Position numbers and translations under genes: made by a program. Below, in pieces: positions 49,430 to 58,599 of a stretch of 64,000 bases of DNA. The stretch's first letter is position 1, and the number at the start of each line of letters is the position of its first letter. The stretch comes from CALDUY01 sp046350255 (GTDB lineage: Bacteria; Planctomycetota; Planctomycetia; Gemmatales; Gemmataceae): the NCBI GenBank assembly GCA_046350255.1, contig JAXMAV010000020.1, forward strand, positions 1 through 64,000, given 5' to 3'. Under the pieces are notes generated by a model. It ran no database searches, was not told the DNA's origin, and was given only the letters and a program-made list of their open reading frames with translations.

Positions 49430-51289
49430 CTAGCCGCGCCACTGGACGAAGCCTTCCAGCGCGTAGAACTCCGGCAGGCCGAGCTTGTCGTATGTTTGCG
49501 CCGTCTTCCGGTTGCGATCCTCGGCGCGCTGCCAGAACTCGCGTTTGTCGGTGCCTCCGGGGAACATGGCGCGATCCTTCTGCGACTGATGGCGGAAGAT
49601 CGCCTGCTTCTTCTTCTCGACGTCCTCGGGGCTGAGGGGCACCACGCGCTCGACTTCGTGCGGCTCCCATTCTTCCCAGGCGCCGCGATACAGCCATACC
49701 TCGAAGGTCTGCCCGCGCGAGCGCACCGTGCGGACGGCCTCGAAGATCGCCTCGGCACACATGCGGTGGGTGCCGTGCGGATCCGACATTTCGCCCGCGA
49801 CATAGATCTGGGCTGGCTGCAAGTTCTCGAGCAGGTCCACGGTGTCCTGGATGTCCTGCGGGTGCAGTGGCGCCTTGGCGATGGTGCCGGTCCGGTAGAA
49901 ACGTAGATCCATGAACTCGCACTGCGCGGGCGGCACGCCGCAGGCCAGGGCGGCGGCGCGGGCCTCGGTCGCGCGGATCAGCCCCTTGATCTTGAGCAGA
50001 TCCTCCGAGTCGGGTTCGCCAGGGCTCTTGTTCGCGAGGAAGCTCATGATCCGTGAGCGGAACGAGTCGGTCTTCTCCACGTCGATTCCAAACAGCTCAT
50101 TGAACTCGACAACGAAGTCGGCGAACCGCTGGGCGTCGTGATCGAAGACCGCGATGTTGCCGCTCGTCTGGTAGGCGATGTGGACCTTGTTGCCCTGCTC
50201 GACCAGGCGGATGAGCGTGCCGCCCATGCTAATGACGTCGTCGTCGGGGTGTGGGCTGAAGATCAGCACAGTCTGCGGCGTGGGCCCCGCGGGCGTCGTG
50301 CAGATGGTGCCCATCATCTCGTCGAACACGCGACGGCCCAGCCGGCTAGCAGGACCATGCTCGCGCAGCAACTCGTAGAGTTCGTTCTCGCGATAATCCT
50401 CGTCGGAGAGCTTCAGCAGACCCTTGTTCGCCGACAGGCTCAGCGAGATGACCGCCTTGCGGATCAGGTGCGGCGTCCACTGTACGGGACCGATGGTCCA
50501 GGGCTGCTTGAAGGCTGCCAGGTCGCCCGCGGCGGATTCATCGAGCAGGAAGGTGGCGTCGTTATGCTGCTGCAGGAAGCTCGCGGTCACCGCGTCGGTG
50601 ATCTGTCCCTCGACCGCTCGCTGGACGATGCGTGCCTTGTGCTCGCCAAAGGCCATCAGGACGATCTTCTTGGCGTCGAGAATGGTGCCCACGCCCATGG
50701 TGATGGCCTGGTGCGGCACGTTCTCCTCGCCGAAGAACGAGCTGGCCGCGTCGCGTCGAGTCACCGGGTCGAGGGTGACCTGTCTGGTGCGGCTGTGTCG
50801 GGTCGAGCCAGGTTCGTTGAAGCCGACGTGGCCCGTGCGCCCGATACCGAGAATCATCAGGTCGATACCGCCGGCCCGGCGGATCTTCTGTTCGTAGCGC
50901 ATGCACCAGTCTTCAACCTCGCCGGGCGGCAGGGTCCCATCGGGGATGTTGATGTTCTGCGCGGGGATGTTCACATGGTTGAAGAACGTTTCCTGCATCC
51001 ACCGCCGATAGCTGTGCGGGTCGGTGGGTTGCATCGGATAGTATTCATCGAGGTTGAAGGTGATGAGGCGCGAGAAGTCCAGCCCTTGTTCCTTGTGCAG
51101 ACGAATCAGCTCGCGGTAGAGGCCGACTGGGGTGGAGCCAGTGGGCAACCCCAGGACCGTGGGCCGCCCTGCCGAGTTGTTCTGCCGGATCAGGCTTTCG
51201 ATCATCAGCGCGACATGGCGCGCAGCTTGGGAACTGGTAGGGAAAACAAGGGTAGGAACTTTGGTGTGGGGAACGTAGTGCGACGACAT
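49430..51289 (-). CDS. NagB-like deaminase fused to LmbE/PIG-L deacetylase
   Basis: This is a 619-residue bifunctional protein. Residues 1-320 are glucosamine-6-phosphate deaminase-like: GLPTGSTPVGLYRELIRLH, the catalytic aspartate in TFNLDEYYPM, and ILGIGRTGHVGFNEPGST (GIGxxGH-x-FNEP). Residues 335-619 are a PIG-L/LmbE zinc deacetylase with the HPDDD motif (347-351) in LIFSPHPDDDVISMGG and the distal ligand in SDPHGTHRMCAEAIF. Together they would deacetylate and deaminate an N-acetylglucosamine-type substrate. The fusion is known in planctomycetes and Bacteroidetes. Confidence 0.92.
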   Translation of the reverse strand: MSSHYVPHTKVPTLVFPTSSQAARHVALMIESLIRQNNSAGRPTVLGLPTGSTPVGLYRELIRLHKEQGLDFSRLITFNLDEYYPMQPTDPHSYRRWMQETFFNHVNIPAQNINIPDGTLPPGEVEDWCMRYEQKIRRAGGIDLMILGIGRTGHVGFNEPGSTRHSRTRQVTLDPVTRRDAASSFFGEENVPHQAITMGVGTILDAKKIVLMAFGEHKARIVQRAVEGQITDAVTASFLQQHNDATFLLDESAAGDLAAFKQPWTIGPVQWTPHLIRKAVISLSLSANKGLLKLSDEDYRENELYELLREHGPASRLGRRVFDEMMGTICTTPAGPTPQTVLIFSPHPDDDVISMGGTLIRLVEQGNKVHIAYQTSGNIAVFDHDAQRFADFVVEFNELFGIDVEKTDSFRSRIMSFLANKSPGEPDSEDLLKIKGLIRATEARAAALACGVPPAQCEFMDLRFYRTGTIAKAPLHPQDIQDTVDLLENLQPAQIYVAGEMSDPHGTHRMCAEAIFEAVRTVRSRGQTFEVWLYRGAWEEWEPHEVERVVPLSPEDVEKKKQAIFRHQSQKDRAMFPGGTDKREFWQRAEDRNRKTAQTYDKLGLPEFYALEGFVQWRG

Positions 51290-51382
51290 GGCAAAGACCC
51301 TTCGCGTGGAGGATGAGGGGTTATCCTAGCGACGCATCGCATAAAGGGACAGACCTGGGTTTCCTCTGCGCTGGGCGGTGGA

Positions 51383-51748
51383 TCAGGGGCGAATCGGGAC
51401 GATCACCTTCTTCCGAAAGAAGCGGAACGGTTTGCCGACCACAGCGCGACCGACACCCCGGGCCGCCCGGCCAATTCCGCGCACGCTGGCCCGACCCAGA
51501 CGAGCCGCCCTGCGACCAGGCCGCACCACTCGCCCCGCAGCCACGGCCACGCGGCCAGCCCCCCGGGCGGCTCCCACAGCCACCCGTCCAGCGGGACGCG
51601 CCAAACCCACCGCTCCCCGCACCGGGCGACCCTTGGGTACCAGCCCCGCGCTGGCGCGGACCATCTGTTGCTTGCCATCCGCCGCGTTCAGGGGCGCGGA
51701 CATCATCAGGCCTGCCAGGGCCGCCGTCAGGCCTATCCATCGCTGCAT
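51383..51748 (-). CDS. Small exported arginine/alanine/glycine-repeat protein
   Basis: This is 121 residues from the ATG at 51748; a longer upstream frame has no sense. Signal peptide about 1-23 (LTAALAGLMMSAPLNA). The mature 98 residues are a degenerate repeat of 'GRVAVGAARGAGRVAVAAGR'-type units (RPAGRVAVGAARG, AGRVAVAAGRVVRP, GRRAARLGRASVRG, IGRAARGVGRAVVG), ending KPFRFFRKKVIVPIRP. It carries about 28 arginine/lysine residues and almost no acidic ones. It could bind nucleic acid, lipid or polyanions. Not assigned to a family. Located between the RND efflux operon and NagB-LmbE, all on the minus strand. Confidence 0.7.
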   Translation of the reverse strand: MQRWIGLTAALAGLMMSAPLNAADGKQQMVRASAGLVPKGRPVRGAVGLARPAGRVAVGAARGAGRVAVAAGRVVRPGRRAARLGRASVRGIGRAARGVGRAVVGKPFRFFRKKVIVPIRP

Positions 51749-51854
51749 GGCTATTCTCCCGGTTCGAGACGGACCCTGCTGTTTAGGATACCCCGATCCG
51801 CCTGTGTCCGCCAGCATCTGGCGCGGCTTCTGACCGAGGAAATCCATAACCAGG

Positions 51855-54800
51855 TCAGGAAACGGCCGGGGGAACGGCTTCCACCTCGAGGCGGGGTTCG
51901 GGCAGACCACGGATTCGCCGCCACCACCCGCCCAGGTCTTCCCACAGGGAATAGCACACTGGGGTGAGTAGCAGTGTCAGCAGCAGTGACAACGTCTGTC
52001 CACCGAGGATGACCTTGGCCATGCCCGCCCGGGCTCCCGCGCCGGGGCCCTGGCCCATCGCCATGGGGACCATCGCGGCAACGAGCATCACGGTGGTCAT
52101 CAGGATGGGCCGCAGGCGGGTGCGGTTGGCTTCCAGGATCGCCTCGCGCGTCGGCATGCCCCGCGCCCGCAGGACGTTGGTGTAGTCCACCTGAAGGATG
52201 CCGTTCTTCTTGACGATGCCGAACAGCATGAACAGCCCGAACATCGCGTAGATCTCCAGGTTGGTGCGGAGCAGTATCAGCGATAACAGCGCGAACGGGA
52301 TGGTCAGTGGCAGCGAGATGAGGATGGTGAGTGGGTGGATCAGGCTCTCGAACTGCGCCGCCAGGATCATGTACATGAACAGGAAGCTCAGCGCGAAGGC
52401 CAGCGCGAAGCTGTTGTTCGACTCGGCCAGGGTCTTGGCTCGTCCGATGAACTCCCAGCGATAATCGGCTGGCAGATCGATGCTGCGGATGTAGTCGGAC
52501 AACTCGGCCACCGCGTTGCCCGTGGCGATTCCTTCGAGGTTCGACGAGATCACCACCTGCCGTTGCCGACTGAACCGATCAATCGTGTTGGGGCCCTCGG
52601 CTGTTTCGAAGCGAGCCACGCTCGCCAGCCGCACCACACCCACCCCCTCCTTGATCGAGGGCACCGCCAGCCGGGCGATGGTTTCGGCGTCGGTGCGCGA
52701 TTTCTGGTCGGCTCGTAGCCAGACGTCGTACTGCTCGTCGAACTCCTTGTACTTGCTGACCGGCTCGCCTCCCACCAGGATGTTGACGGTGCTGGCCAGC
52801 GTCTGGATGGTCACACCCAGCTCGCTGGCGCGTTCGCGGTCGGGGCGGACCCGCAGCTCGGGTTTGCGCAGCGACAGGCTGGTGTCCACGTCCACGTAGT
52901 GGCCCTGGTCGCGCATCCAGTTCGCGATCTGATCCGAATACTGCTGCAGCTTCTGCATGTCGGGACCGCGCAGGTTCAGGTCGATCTCCACCTGTCGGAA
53001 CCCCGAGGCCTGGAACGCCGATACGTCCTGCACCGCGGCCCGGATGTCGGGGTAATCGACCAGGATCTGACGTGCGTCGGCCATCACGGCGAACTGGGTG
53101 TAGTTGCGGTCGTGCAGGTCCACCAGACGCACGTAGATGGTCGCCTGGGTCACGTCGCCCTGGCCTCGGGTGACGCGTCCCGTGGTGTCACCCACGATGG
53201 TGAACGTGTGAGTCACTCCGCGAAGCTTCTGCAGGCGTGCCTCGATCTCCTTGCACACCTCGTCGGCCCGGTCGAGCGTGTAGCCTTCGGGCAGGCGCAT
53301 GGCCACTTCCATCTCGCTCTGATCGTCGCGCGGAATGAAGTCCTTGCCAATCAACCCCATCAGCACCGGCGTCGAAAACAGCACTCCCACACTGACCAGG
53401 ACGATCAACCAGCGATGATTCAGGGAGAAGCGCAGCGACAGCATGTAGGCTCCCTCGATCAGCCGCCAGATCGGGCCGGACTTGCTCGAGTTGTGCCCCT
53501 CCTCGGCCAGCAGGAAGCGCGAGCAGAGCATGGGGGTCATCGTGAAGGAGATGAACATGCTCATCAGGATCGAGAAGCCCACCACCATGCCGAAGCTTTG
53601 GAAGAAGCGGCCCACGCGCCCTTCCATGAAGGCGATGGGCACGAAGATCACCATGAGCGATAGGGTGGTCGCCACTACGGCCAGGGCGATTTCACGCGTG
53701 GCCGTACTGGAGGCCTCGCGGGCAGAACGGCCATACTCCTCCATATGGCGGAAGATGTTCTCGTGAACGACGACCGCATCATCCACCACGATGCCCACCG
53801 CCAGGATCAACCCCAGCATCGTGATGTTGTTCAGGGTGTAGCCCATGTACTGCATGAAGTAGAACGTGCCGATCATCGAGGTGGGGATGGCCACCGTGGC
53901 AATGAGCGTTGTGCGCCAGTCGCGGATGAACAGGAGGATGGTGAGGCTGACCAGCACGGCCGCCAGCACCAGGTGGGTCTTCACCTCGTCGATGGAGTTC
54001 TTGATGAAGCGGGACTGATCGCGGATGACCTCGGTGCGGATGTCGGCGGGCAGGATGGTACGAATCTCGGCCAGGCGGCGTTTCACCCGATCGACCACCT
54101 GGACGGTGTTCGTCCCCGATTGTTTCTGAATGATCAAACTGACGGCGTTGTCGCCGGCGTAGGCCTCCGTCTGCGACTCGGCCACCGAGGCGGCCCATAG
54201 ACGGCTGAACCCTCGCGGTTCTTCGAAGGCGTCTTCCACGCGGCCCACGTCCCGAATGCGCACCGGTTGGCCACCCCGGTTCGCCACGATCAGATCCTCG
54301 AAGTCGGTCGGCTTCGTCACGCGGCCCAGAGTGCGCAGCACCAGCTCGCCCTTGCCCTGATCGACGCGGCCACCGGGGAGTTCCTGGTTCTCGCGCGCCA
54401 GTGCCTGTCGCACGTCCTCCACCGAGAGGCCTTCGTACTTGAGCAGCTTGTCTGGGTCAATGAATACGTTGATGGCCCGGGTGCGCCCACCGACCAGGAT
54501 CACCGCGCCAACGCCGCTGAGCGTTTCGAGATCTTCCTTGATGGTTTTTCGCGCGATCTCGGTCACCTCGCGGAAGTCGCGCCGGCCCGAGACGGCCACG
54601 GTCATCACCGGGGCAGCGTCGAGGTCGAACCGGTCGATGATGGGCGGATCGGTTCCCTCGGGGAGTTGACTGAGGATGCTGCGGATCTTGGAATCGACTT
54701 CCTGGGCCGCCACCGCGCCGCTCTTTTCGAGCATGAACTGGATGACGACCTGCGAGATGCCTTCCTTGGTCGTCGAACGTAGTTCGTCGATGCCAGATAC

Positions 54801-55019
54801 CGTGTTGACGATCTCCTCGATCGGCTTGGTGACCCCCGACTCCATCTCCTCGACGCTGGCGCCGCGCAGCGTCGTCGTCACCGTCACCACGGGTAGATCG
54901 ACGTTGGGGAACAGGTCGACGCCCAGCTTCGAGTAGGCGGCCAATCCCATCACTACCGGTGCGGACACCAGCATGAGGGTGAACACCGGGCGACTGATGC
55001 AGATATCCCAGATCGACAT
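51855..55019 (-). CDS. RND efflux pump, inner-membrane permease (HAE1/AcrB type)
   Basis: This 1054-residue twelve-helix transporter begins with MSIWDICISRPVFTLMLVSA. The porter repeats include VEEMESGVTKPIEEIVNTVS, and helix 4 has the proton-relay pair in ILAVGIVVDDAVVVHENIFR (Asp-Asp). The C-terminal helices carry MGQGPGAGARAGMAKVILGG and LLTLLLTPVCYSLWEDL. It belongs to the hydrophobe/amphiphile efflux branch, unlike the Asp-Glu pump at 37.6 kb. It follows its adaptor (30 bp) and TetR in one operon. No TolC gene is next to it. Confidence 0.94.
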   Translation of the reverse strand: MSIWDICISRPVFTLMLVSAPVVMGLAAYSKLGVDLFPNVDLPVVTVTTTLRGASVEEMESGVTKPIEEIVNTVSGIDELRSTTKEGISQVVIQFMLEKSGAVAAQEVDSKIRSILSQLPEGTDPPIIDRFDLDAAPVMTVAVSGRRDFREVTEIARKTIKEDLETLSGVGAVILVGGRTRAINVFIDPDKLLKYEGLSVEDVRQALARENQELPGGRVDQGKGELVLRTLGRVTKPTDFEDLIVANRGGQPVRIRDVGRVEDAFEEPRGFSRLWAASVAESQTEAYAGDNAVSLIIQKQSGTNTVQVVDRVKRRLAEIRTILPADIRTEVIRDQSRFIKNSIDEVKTHLVLAAVLVSLTILLFIRDWRTTLIATVAIPTSMIGTFYFMQYMGYTLNNITMLGLILAVGIVVDDAVVVHENIFRHMEEYGRSAREASSTATREIALAVVATTLSLMVIFVPIAFMEGRVGRFFQSFGMVVGFSILMSMFISFTMTPMLCSRFLLAEEGHNSSKSGPIWRLIEGAYMLSLRFSLNHRWLIVLVSVGVLFSTPVLMGLIGKDFIPRDDQSEMEVAMRLPEGYTLDRADEVCKEIEARLQKLRGVTHTFTIVGDTTGRVTRGQGDVTQATIYVRLVDLHDRNYTQFAVMADARQILVDYPDIRAAVQDVSAFQASGFRQVEIDLNLRGPDMQKLQQYSDQIANWMRDQGHYVDVDTSLSLRKPELRVRPDRERASELGVTIQTLASTVNILVGGEPVSKYKEFDEQYDVWLRADQKSRTDAETIARLAVPSIKEGVGVVRLASVARFETAEGPNTIDRFSRQRQVVISSNLEGIATGNAVAELSDYIRSIDLPADYRWEFIGRAKTLAESNNSFALAFALSFLFMYMILAAQFESLIHPLTILISLPLTIPFALLSLILLRTNLEIYAMFGLFMLFGIVKKNGILQVDYTNVLRARGMPTREAILEANRTRLRPILMTTVMLVAAMVPMAMGQGPGAGARAGMAKVILGGQTLSLLLTLLLTPVCYSLWEDLGGWWRRIRGLPEPRLEVEAVPPAVS

Positions 55020-55049
55020 GGGTGGATTCTCGCTCCTGACCTGTTCGCT

Positions 55050-56363
55050 TTAGCGCACGCGGACCAGCGTCTGATCTGCCAGCTGCGATTGCCCACTCGT
55101 CACCACCTGCGTTCCCGTGGGAAGGTCGCCCACCACCTCCACCCAGCGATGCACTCGGGCCTTGTCGCGGACAGTCATCACCTCACCCGTGCGCACGGGG
55201 ACCGAGCGGCTCTTGCCGTTCTCCACCACGAAGACCTTGACCACGCCGGCGAATCGCACGATGGCCTCTTCGGGAACGGTCATCGCGTCGTCGGCCTTCC
55301 GTGTCTGCACCCGCGCCTTGACAAAGCTGCCCGGGCGCAGCTTCCGGGAGGCGTTGGGCACGGTGACCTCGAAGGTGAAGGTGCGGTTGGCGCGTTCGAC
55401 AGTGGGGTTGATGCGCGACACCGTGCCCTGGAAGGTTTCGCCAGGGAAGGCCTCGACTCCCAGGGTGACGGATTGCCCCAGTTTGATCTCGCCGGAGAAC
55501 CGCTCGGGCACGGTGGCCACCAGCTTCAGCGGGTTATCGATGACCAGGCGAAACAAGGTGACCGCCGGCATGGTGCGAATCATTTCGCCCTCGGCCACCT
55601 TGCGCGAGGCAACCACGTAGCGCACCTGGCCAGGATCGGTCAGGCCGGGTGGCATCCGCGTGGGCGAAGGGCAGGGGACCATCACCTTGCAATCGCGCAG
55701 CCGTTGCTGGGCGGTGTCGAGCTGGGCGGATTTGAGCCGGGCCGAGGCCAGGATGGCGCGAGCCTCCAGTTCGGCCTGTTCCCGGTTGGCCAGCGCCACC
55801 CGCGCCTCGGTCTGGGCCCGTTCCATTTCCTCGGCACCGATCACGCGGCCGACTCCCAGCCGCCGGGCGCGATCCATGACCTGCCGGGCATTGTCCTCGA
55901 CGTTGCGCGCCCGCATGACCAGGGGCACCTTGCTGAAGTCGATCTTGCCGTTGGTGGGCAACTCGGCCAGCCCCAGCTTTGATAGCTCCATCTCCAGGCC
56001 GCGCTTCGCCTCCAGCTCGGCCAGGCGGTAGTCCACCTCCTCGAAATCGACCAGCGGATCGCCCGGCTTCACCTCGTCGCCCACGTCGTGATACAGGCGC
56101 AGGATGCGACCCTCGACCTTCGAGCCGAGGTTGACCTCCTCGTGGCCTTCCAGGGTGCCGACCACCTCGATGGAACGCTGGACCGGCCGGATCGTCATCG
56201 GGGCAGTAGTCACCGGCACTTCCCGGGGAGGTGCCTCAACAGAGCCCTTCTCGGCGGGTGCGTGTCCACGGTGGACCATCGCGGCGATGCCGAACCCGGC
56301 TCCCACCAGCACGCCCACCACCATGAGGGGAGCCAGCCAGCTTCGTTTCTTCGCAGCGGTCAT
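55050..56363 (-). CDS. RND efflux periplasmic adaptor
   Basis: This is 437 residues from the ATG at 56363. It has an N-terminal membrane anchor (LAPLMVVGVLVGAGFGIAAM) and no lipobox. The biotinyl-lipoyl half is VVGTLEGHEEVNLGSKVEGR (then VGDEVKPGDPLVDFEEVD), a hairpin follows (about 130-215), then EGEMIRTMPAVTLFRLVIDN and the beta-barrel FSGEIKLGQSVTLGVEAFPG. The start overlaps the stop of the TetR gene by 4 bp, and the permease follows 30 bp later. Confidence 0.92.
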   Translation of the reverse strand: MTAAKKRSWLAPLMVVGVLVGAGFGIAAMVHRGHAPAEKGSVEAPPREVPVTTAPMTIRPVQRSIEVVGTLEGHEEVNLGSKVEGRILRLYHDVGDEVKPGDPLVDFEEVDYRLAELEAKRGLEMELSKLGLAELPTNGKIDFSKVPLVMRARNVEDNARQVMDRARRLGVGRVIGAEEMERAQTEARVALANREQAELEARAILASARLKSAQLDTAQQRLRDCKVMVPCPSPTRMPPGLTDPGQVRYVVASRKVAEGEMIRTMPAVTLFRLVIDNPLKLVATVPERFSGEIKLGQSVTLGVEAFPGETFQGTVSRINPTVERANRTFTFEVTVPNASRKLRPGSFVKARVQTRKADDAMTVPEEAIVRFAGVVKVFVVENGKSRSVPVRTGEVMTVRDKARVHRWVEVVGDLPTGTQVVTSGQSQLADQTLVRVR

Positions 56364-57007
56364 CGTGTTCCCTTTCCCCGTTCCGTTTCGCTGAGGATCC
56401 CGTGGTAAACGATGTCGAGAATGTCGGCGGCCTGCGTCGTCAGCGGCTTGTGCCGGCCCGAGAAGTGGTTGGTGAACATCGTGCCGTAGACCAGGTCGCT
56501 GACCACGTCGTCGATGCGCGATACCGGGACAGAGCGACAACGGCCGCTCTGAATCAGCTCCTCCATGAGCCGGTGCCAGCGCTCCTTGCCCATCTCGCGG
56601 TGGGCGAAGTAGGTCGATTGCTTGCGGTCGCGAAACTCCGCGCGTTCGAGAATGAGCAGCTCCACCTGCTCGGGTCGTTCCTTGAAGAAACGCAGATAGG
56701 CGTGGATGGCGTGCGCGATGATCTCCAGCGGATCGGTCAAACCCTCCACCTCGCGATCGATGATGGCCCGCAGCTGGGTGAGCCCCTGATCGACGGTGGC
56801 CAGGAACAGCTTTTCCTTGCTCTCGAAGTAGAGGTACAGGGTGCCCTTGGCGACACCCACGGCGTCGGCGATGGCCTGCATGTCGGTGCCAGGGTAGCCG
56901 TGCTGGGCGAACACGCGGGCGGCTGAGGCGAGAATCTCTTCCCGCCGGCGCGAGCGCGAGGCCTCATCCACTGGTCGGCCGCGCTTCCCTTCCGAACGAG
57001 TATCCAT
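56360..57007 (-). CDS. TetR/AcrR family regulator of the efflux operon
   Basis: This is a 215-residue TetR repressor. The N-terminal helix-turn-helix is complete (REEILASAARVFAQHGYPGT, DMQAIADAVGVAKGTLYLYF, ESKEKLFLATVDQGL). The ligand-binding part is helical with a DLVYGTMFTNHFSGRHKPL segment. It leads the operon regulator-adaptor-permease with a 4-bp overlap, so it is expected to repress itself and the pump and to be released by a toxic hydrophobic ligand. A short palindrome lies 25-38 bp upstream of its start. Confidence 0.93.
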   Translation of the reverse strand: MDTRSEGKRGRPVDEASRSRRREEILASAARVFAQHGYPGTDMQAIADAVGVAKGTLYLYFESKEKLFLATVDQGLTQLRAIIDREVEGLTDPLEIIAHAIHAYLRFFKERPEQVELLILERAEFRDRKQSTYFAHREMGKERWHRLMEELIQSGRCRSVPVSRIDDVVSDLVYGTMFTNHFSGRHKPLTTQAADILDIVYHGILSETERGKGTR

Positions 57008-57031
57008 GACAACGTCCCTCAGTCATCAAAG

Positions 57032-57045
57032 TGACTGGCTAGTCA
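57032..57045. promoter_or_regulatory. Candidate TetR operator
   Basis: TGACTGGCTAGTCA has 5-bp inverted arms TGACT/AGTCA around a 4-bp centre, and the arm is repeated once more (AGTCAGTCA) just after. It lies between the tetR start and the divergent metB-like gene, 25 bp upstream of tetR. The TGACT..AGTCA form is common for operators of this regulator class. Confidence 0.55.
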
Positions 57046-57190
57046 GTCATATAAATCATGCCATGACCCACTGTCGCCGTCAACGCCAACCGATCGTTGG
57101 GTGGCACGAGGGAGGAGCCGTTGTTTCTGCCTGGCCTGCCTGGTAGCCTGGGCAAGGTAAGTGGACTGATCAGAGCTGGGAGAGGTTGTC

Positions 57191-58345
57191 ATGCCGAAGG
57201 ATTCCAGGCACCAGGGGTTCGCCACTCGGGCCATACACGCCGGGCAGGATGCCGACCCCGCCACCGGCGCCACGGTGGTTCCCATCTACGCCACCTCGAC
57301 CTATACCCAGGCGGCCCCGGGGCAGCACAAGGGCTACGAGTATTCCCGGTCAGGCAATCCCACGCGGACCGCTCTGGAGACCTGTCTGGCTGCCCTGGAA
57401 GGCGGCGAGAAGGGCCTGGCCTTTGCCTCGGGGCTAGCGGCCACCACGGCTGTGCTGTCGATCCTCCGGCCCGGCGACGAGGTGGTGGCGGCGTCGGACC
57501 TCTATGGCGGCACCTACCGGCTGCTCGAACGGGTGTTTCGTCCCTGGGGACTGGTCACCCATTACACAGATGATCCCCGGCCCGAGGGGTTCGCGCGGCT
57601 GATGACGCCGCGCACCAAGTTGGTGTGGATCGAGACGCCGACCAATCCGCTGCTGCAACTGGTGGACATTGCCGCGGTTGCCGAGGTGGCGCACCGGGGC
57701 GGAGCGCTCCTGGCGGTCGATAATACCTTCGCCTCGCCGTATCTGCAGCAGCCGTTGCGAATTGGGGCCGACCTGGTCGTCCATAGCACGACGAAGTACC
57801 TGGGCGGCCATTCCGACGTGGTGGGTGGAGCGGTGGTGGGCCGGGCCGAACTGCTCGGACCGATTCAGTTCTACCAGAATGCCGCGGGTGGGGTGCCGGG
57901 CCCGTTCGACGCCTATCTGACGCTGCGCGGGCTGAAGACGCTGGAGGTGCGCATGCAGAAGCACTGCAGCAATGCGCGCCGGCTGGCGTCGTTGCTGGTC
58001 GAGCAGCCGCAGGTGGAACAGGTCTATTACCCGGGGTTACCGTCGCACCCAGGGCACGAGTTGGCCGCCCGGCAGATGCGCGATTTTGGCGGCATGGTCA
58101 GTCTGCGGCTGCGCGGCGGAGCCGAGGCGGCCCGGCGCTTCCTGACGCGGACCCGGCTCTTTAGCCTGGCGGAGAGCCTGGGCGGGGTCGAATCGCTGGT
58201 GTGCCATCCGGCGACCATGACGCATGCCAGCATCCCTGCGGAGATCCGTCTGGCCCGGGGCGTCGATGACGGGCTGATCCGGCTGAGCGTGGGTATCGAG
58301 GATGTTGAGGATCTCGAGGCGGACCTGCAGGCTGCGCTGGTCTGA
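57191..58345 (+). CDS. Cys/Met metabolism PLP enzyme (cystathionine gamma-synthase/lyase family)
   Basis: This 384-residue fold-type I PLP enzyme uses Lys202 in HSTTKYLGGHSDV as Schiff base. The family motifs are YEYSRSGNPTRTALETCLAA, FASGLAATTAVLSIL, the aspartate/asparagine pair in LLAVDNTFASPYLQQPL and the C-terminal LFSLAESLGGVESLVCHPAT. It could act as cystathionine gamma-synthase, gamma-lyase or beta-lyase; sequence alone does not settle it. It is divergent from the TetR operon and monocistronic. Confidence 0.93.
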   Translation: MPKDSRHQGFATRAIHAGQDADPATGATVVPIYATSTYTQAAPGQHKGYEYSRSGNPTRTALETCLAALEGGEKGLAFASGLAATTAVLSILRPGDEVVAASDLYGGTYRLLERVFRPWGLVTHYTDDPRPEGFARLMTPRTKLVWIETPTNPLLQLVDIAAVAEVAHRGGALLAVDNTFASPYLQQPLRIGADLVVHSTTKYLGGHSDVVGGAVVGRAELLGPIQFYQNAAGGVPGPFDAYLTLRGLKTLEVRMQKHCSNARRLASLLVEQPQVEQVYYPGLPSHPGHELAARQMRDFGGMVSLRLRGGAEAARRFLTRTRLFSLAESLGGVESLVCHPATMTHASIPAEIRLARGVDDGLIRLSVGIEDVEDLEADLQAALV

Positions 58346-58599
58346 GGCAAAGAACCAGGATTACCCGACGGGAAGGGAACTCCGGAGGGTCCGGCTGCGT
58401 CGATAATTTGGGGGGAGGCACAGTCCATCCCCCGCAGATTTCTCGTTTCGGGTTGTCCGATCCCCTGCGATGAAGTCGAGGAAACTGAAAGCCCCGACCA
58501 TCGACGCGGGTAGAATAGCGGACAGGAACAGCCGCGGTTTCGCCGGGCATCGCGCTGGCGCACCCACCTACGGACGCAGATACCAGAGGCCATCGACTC

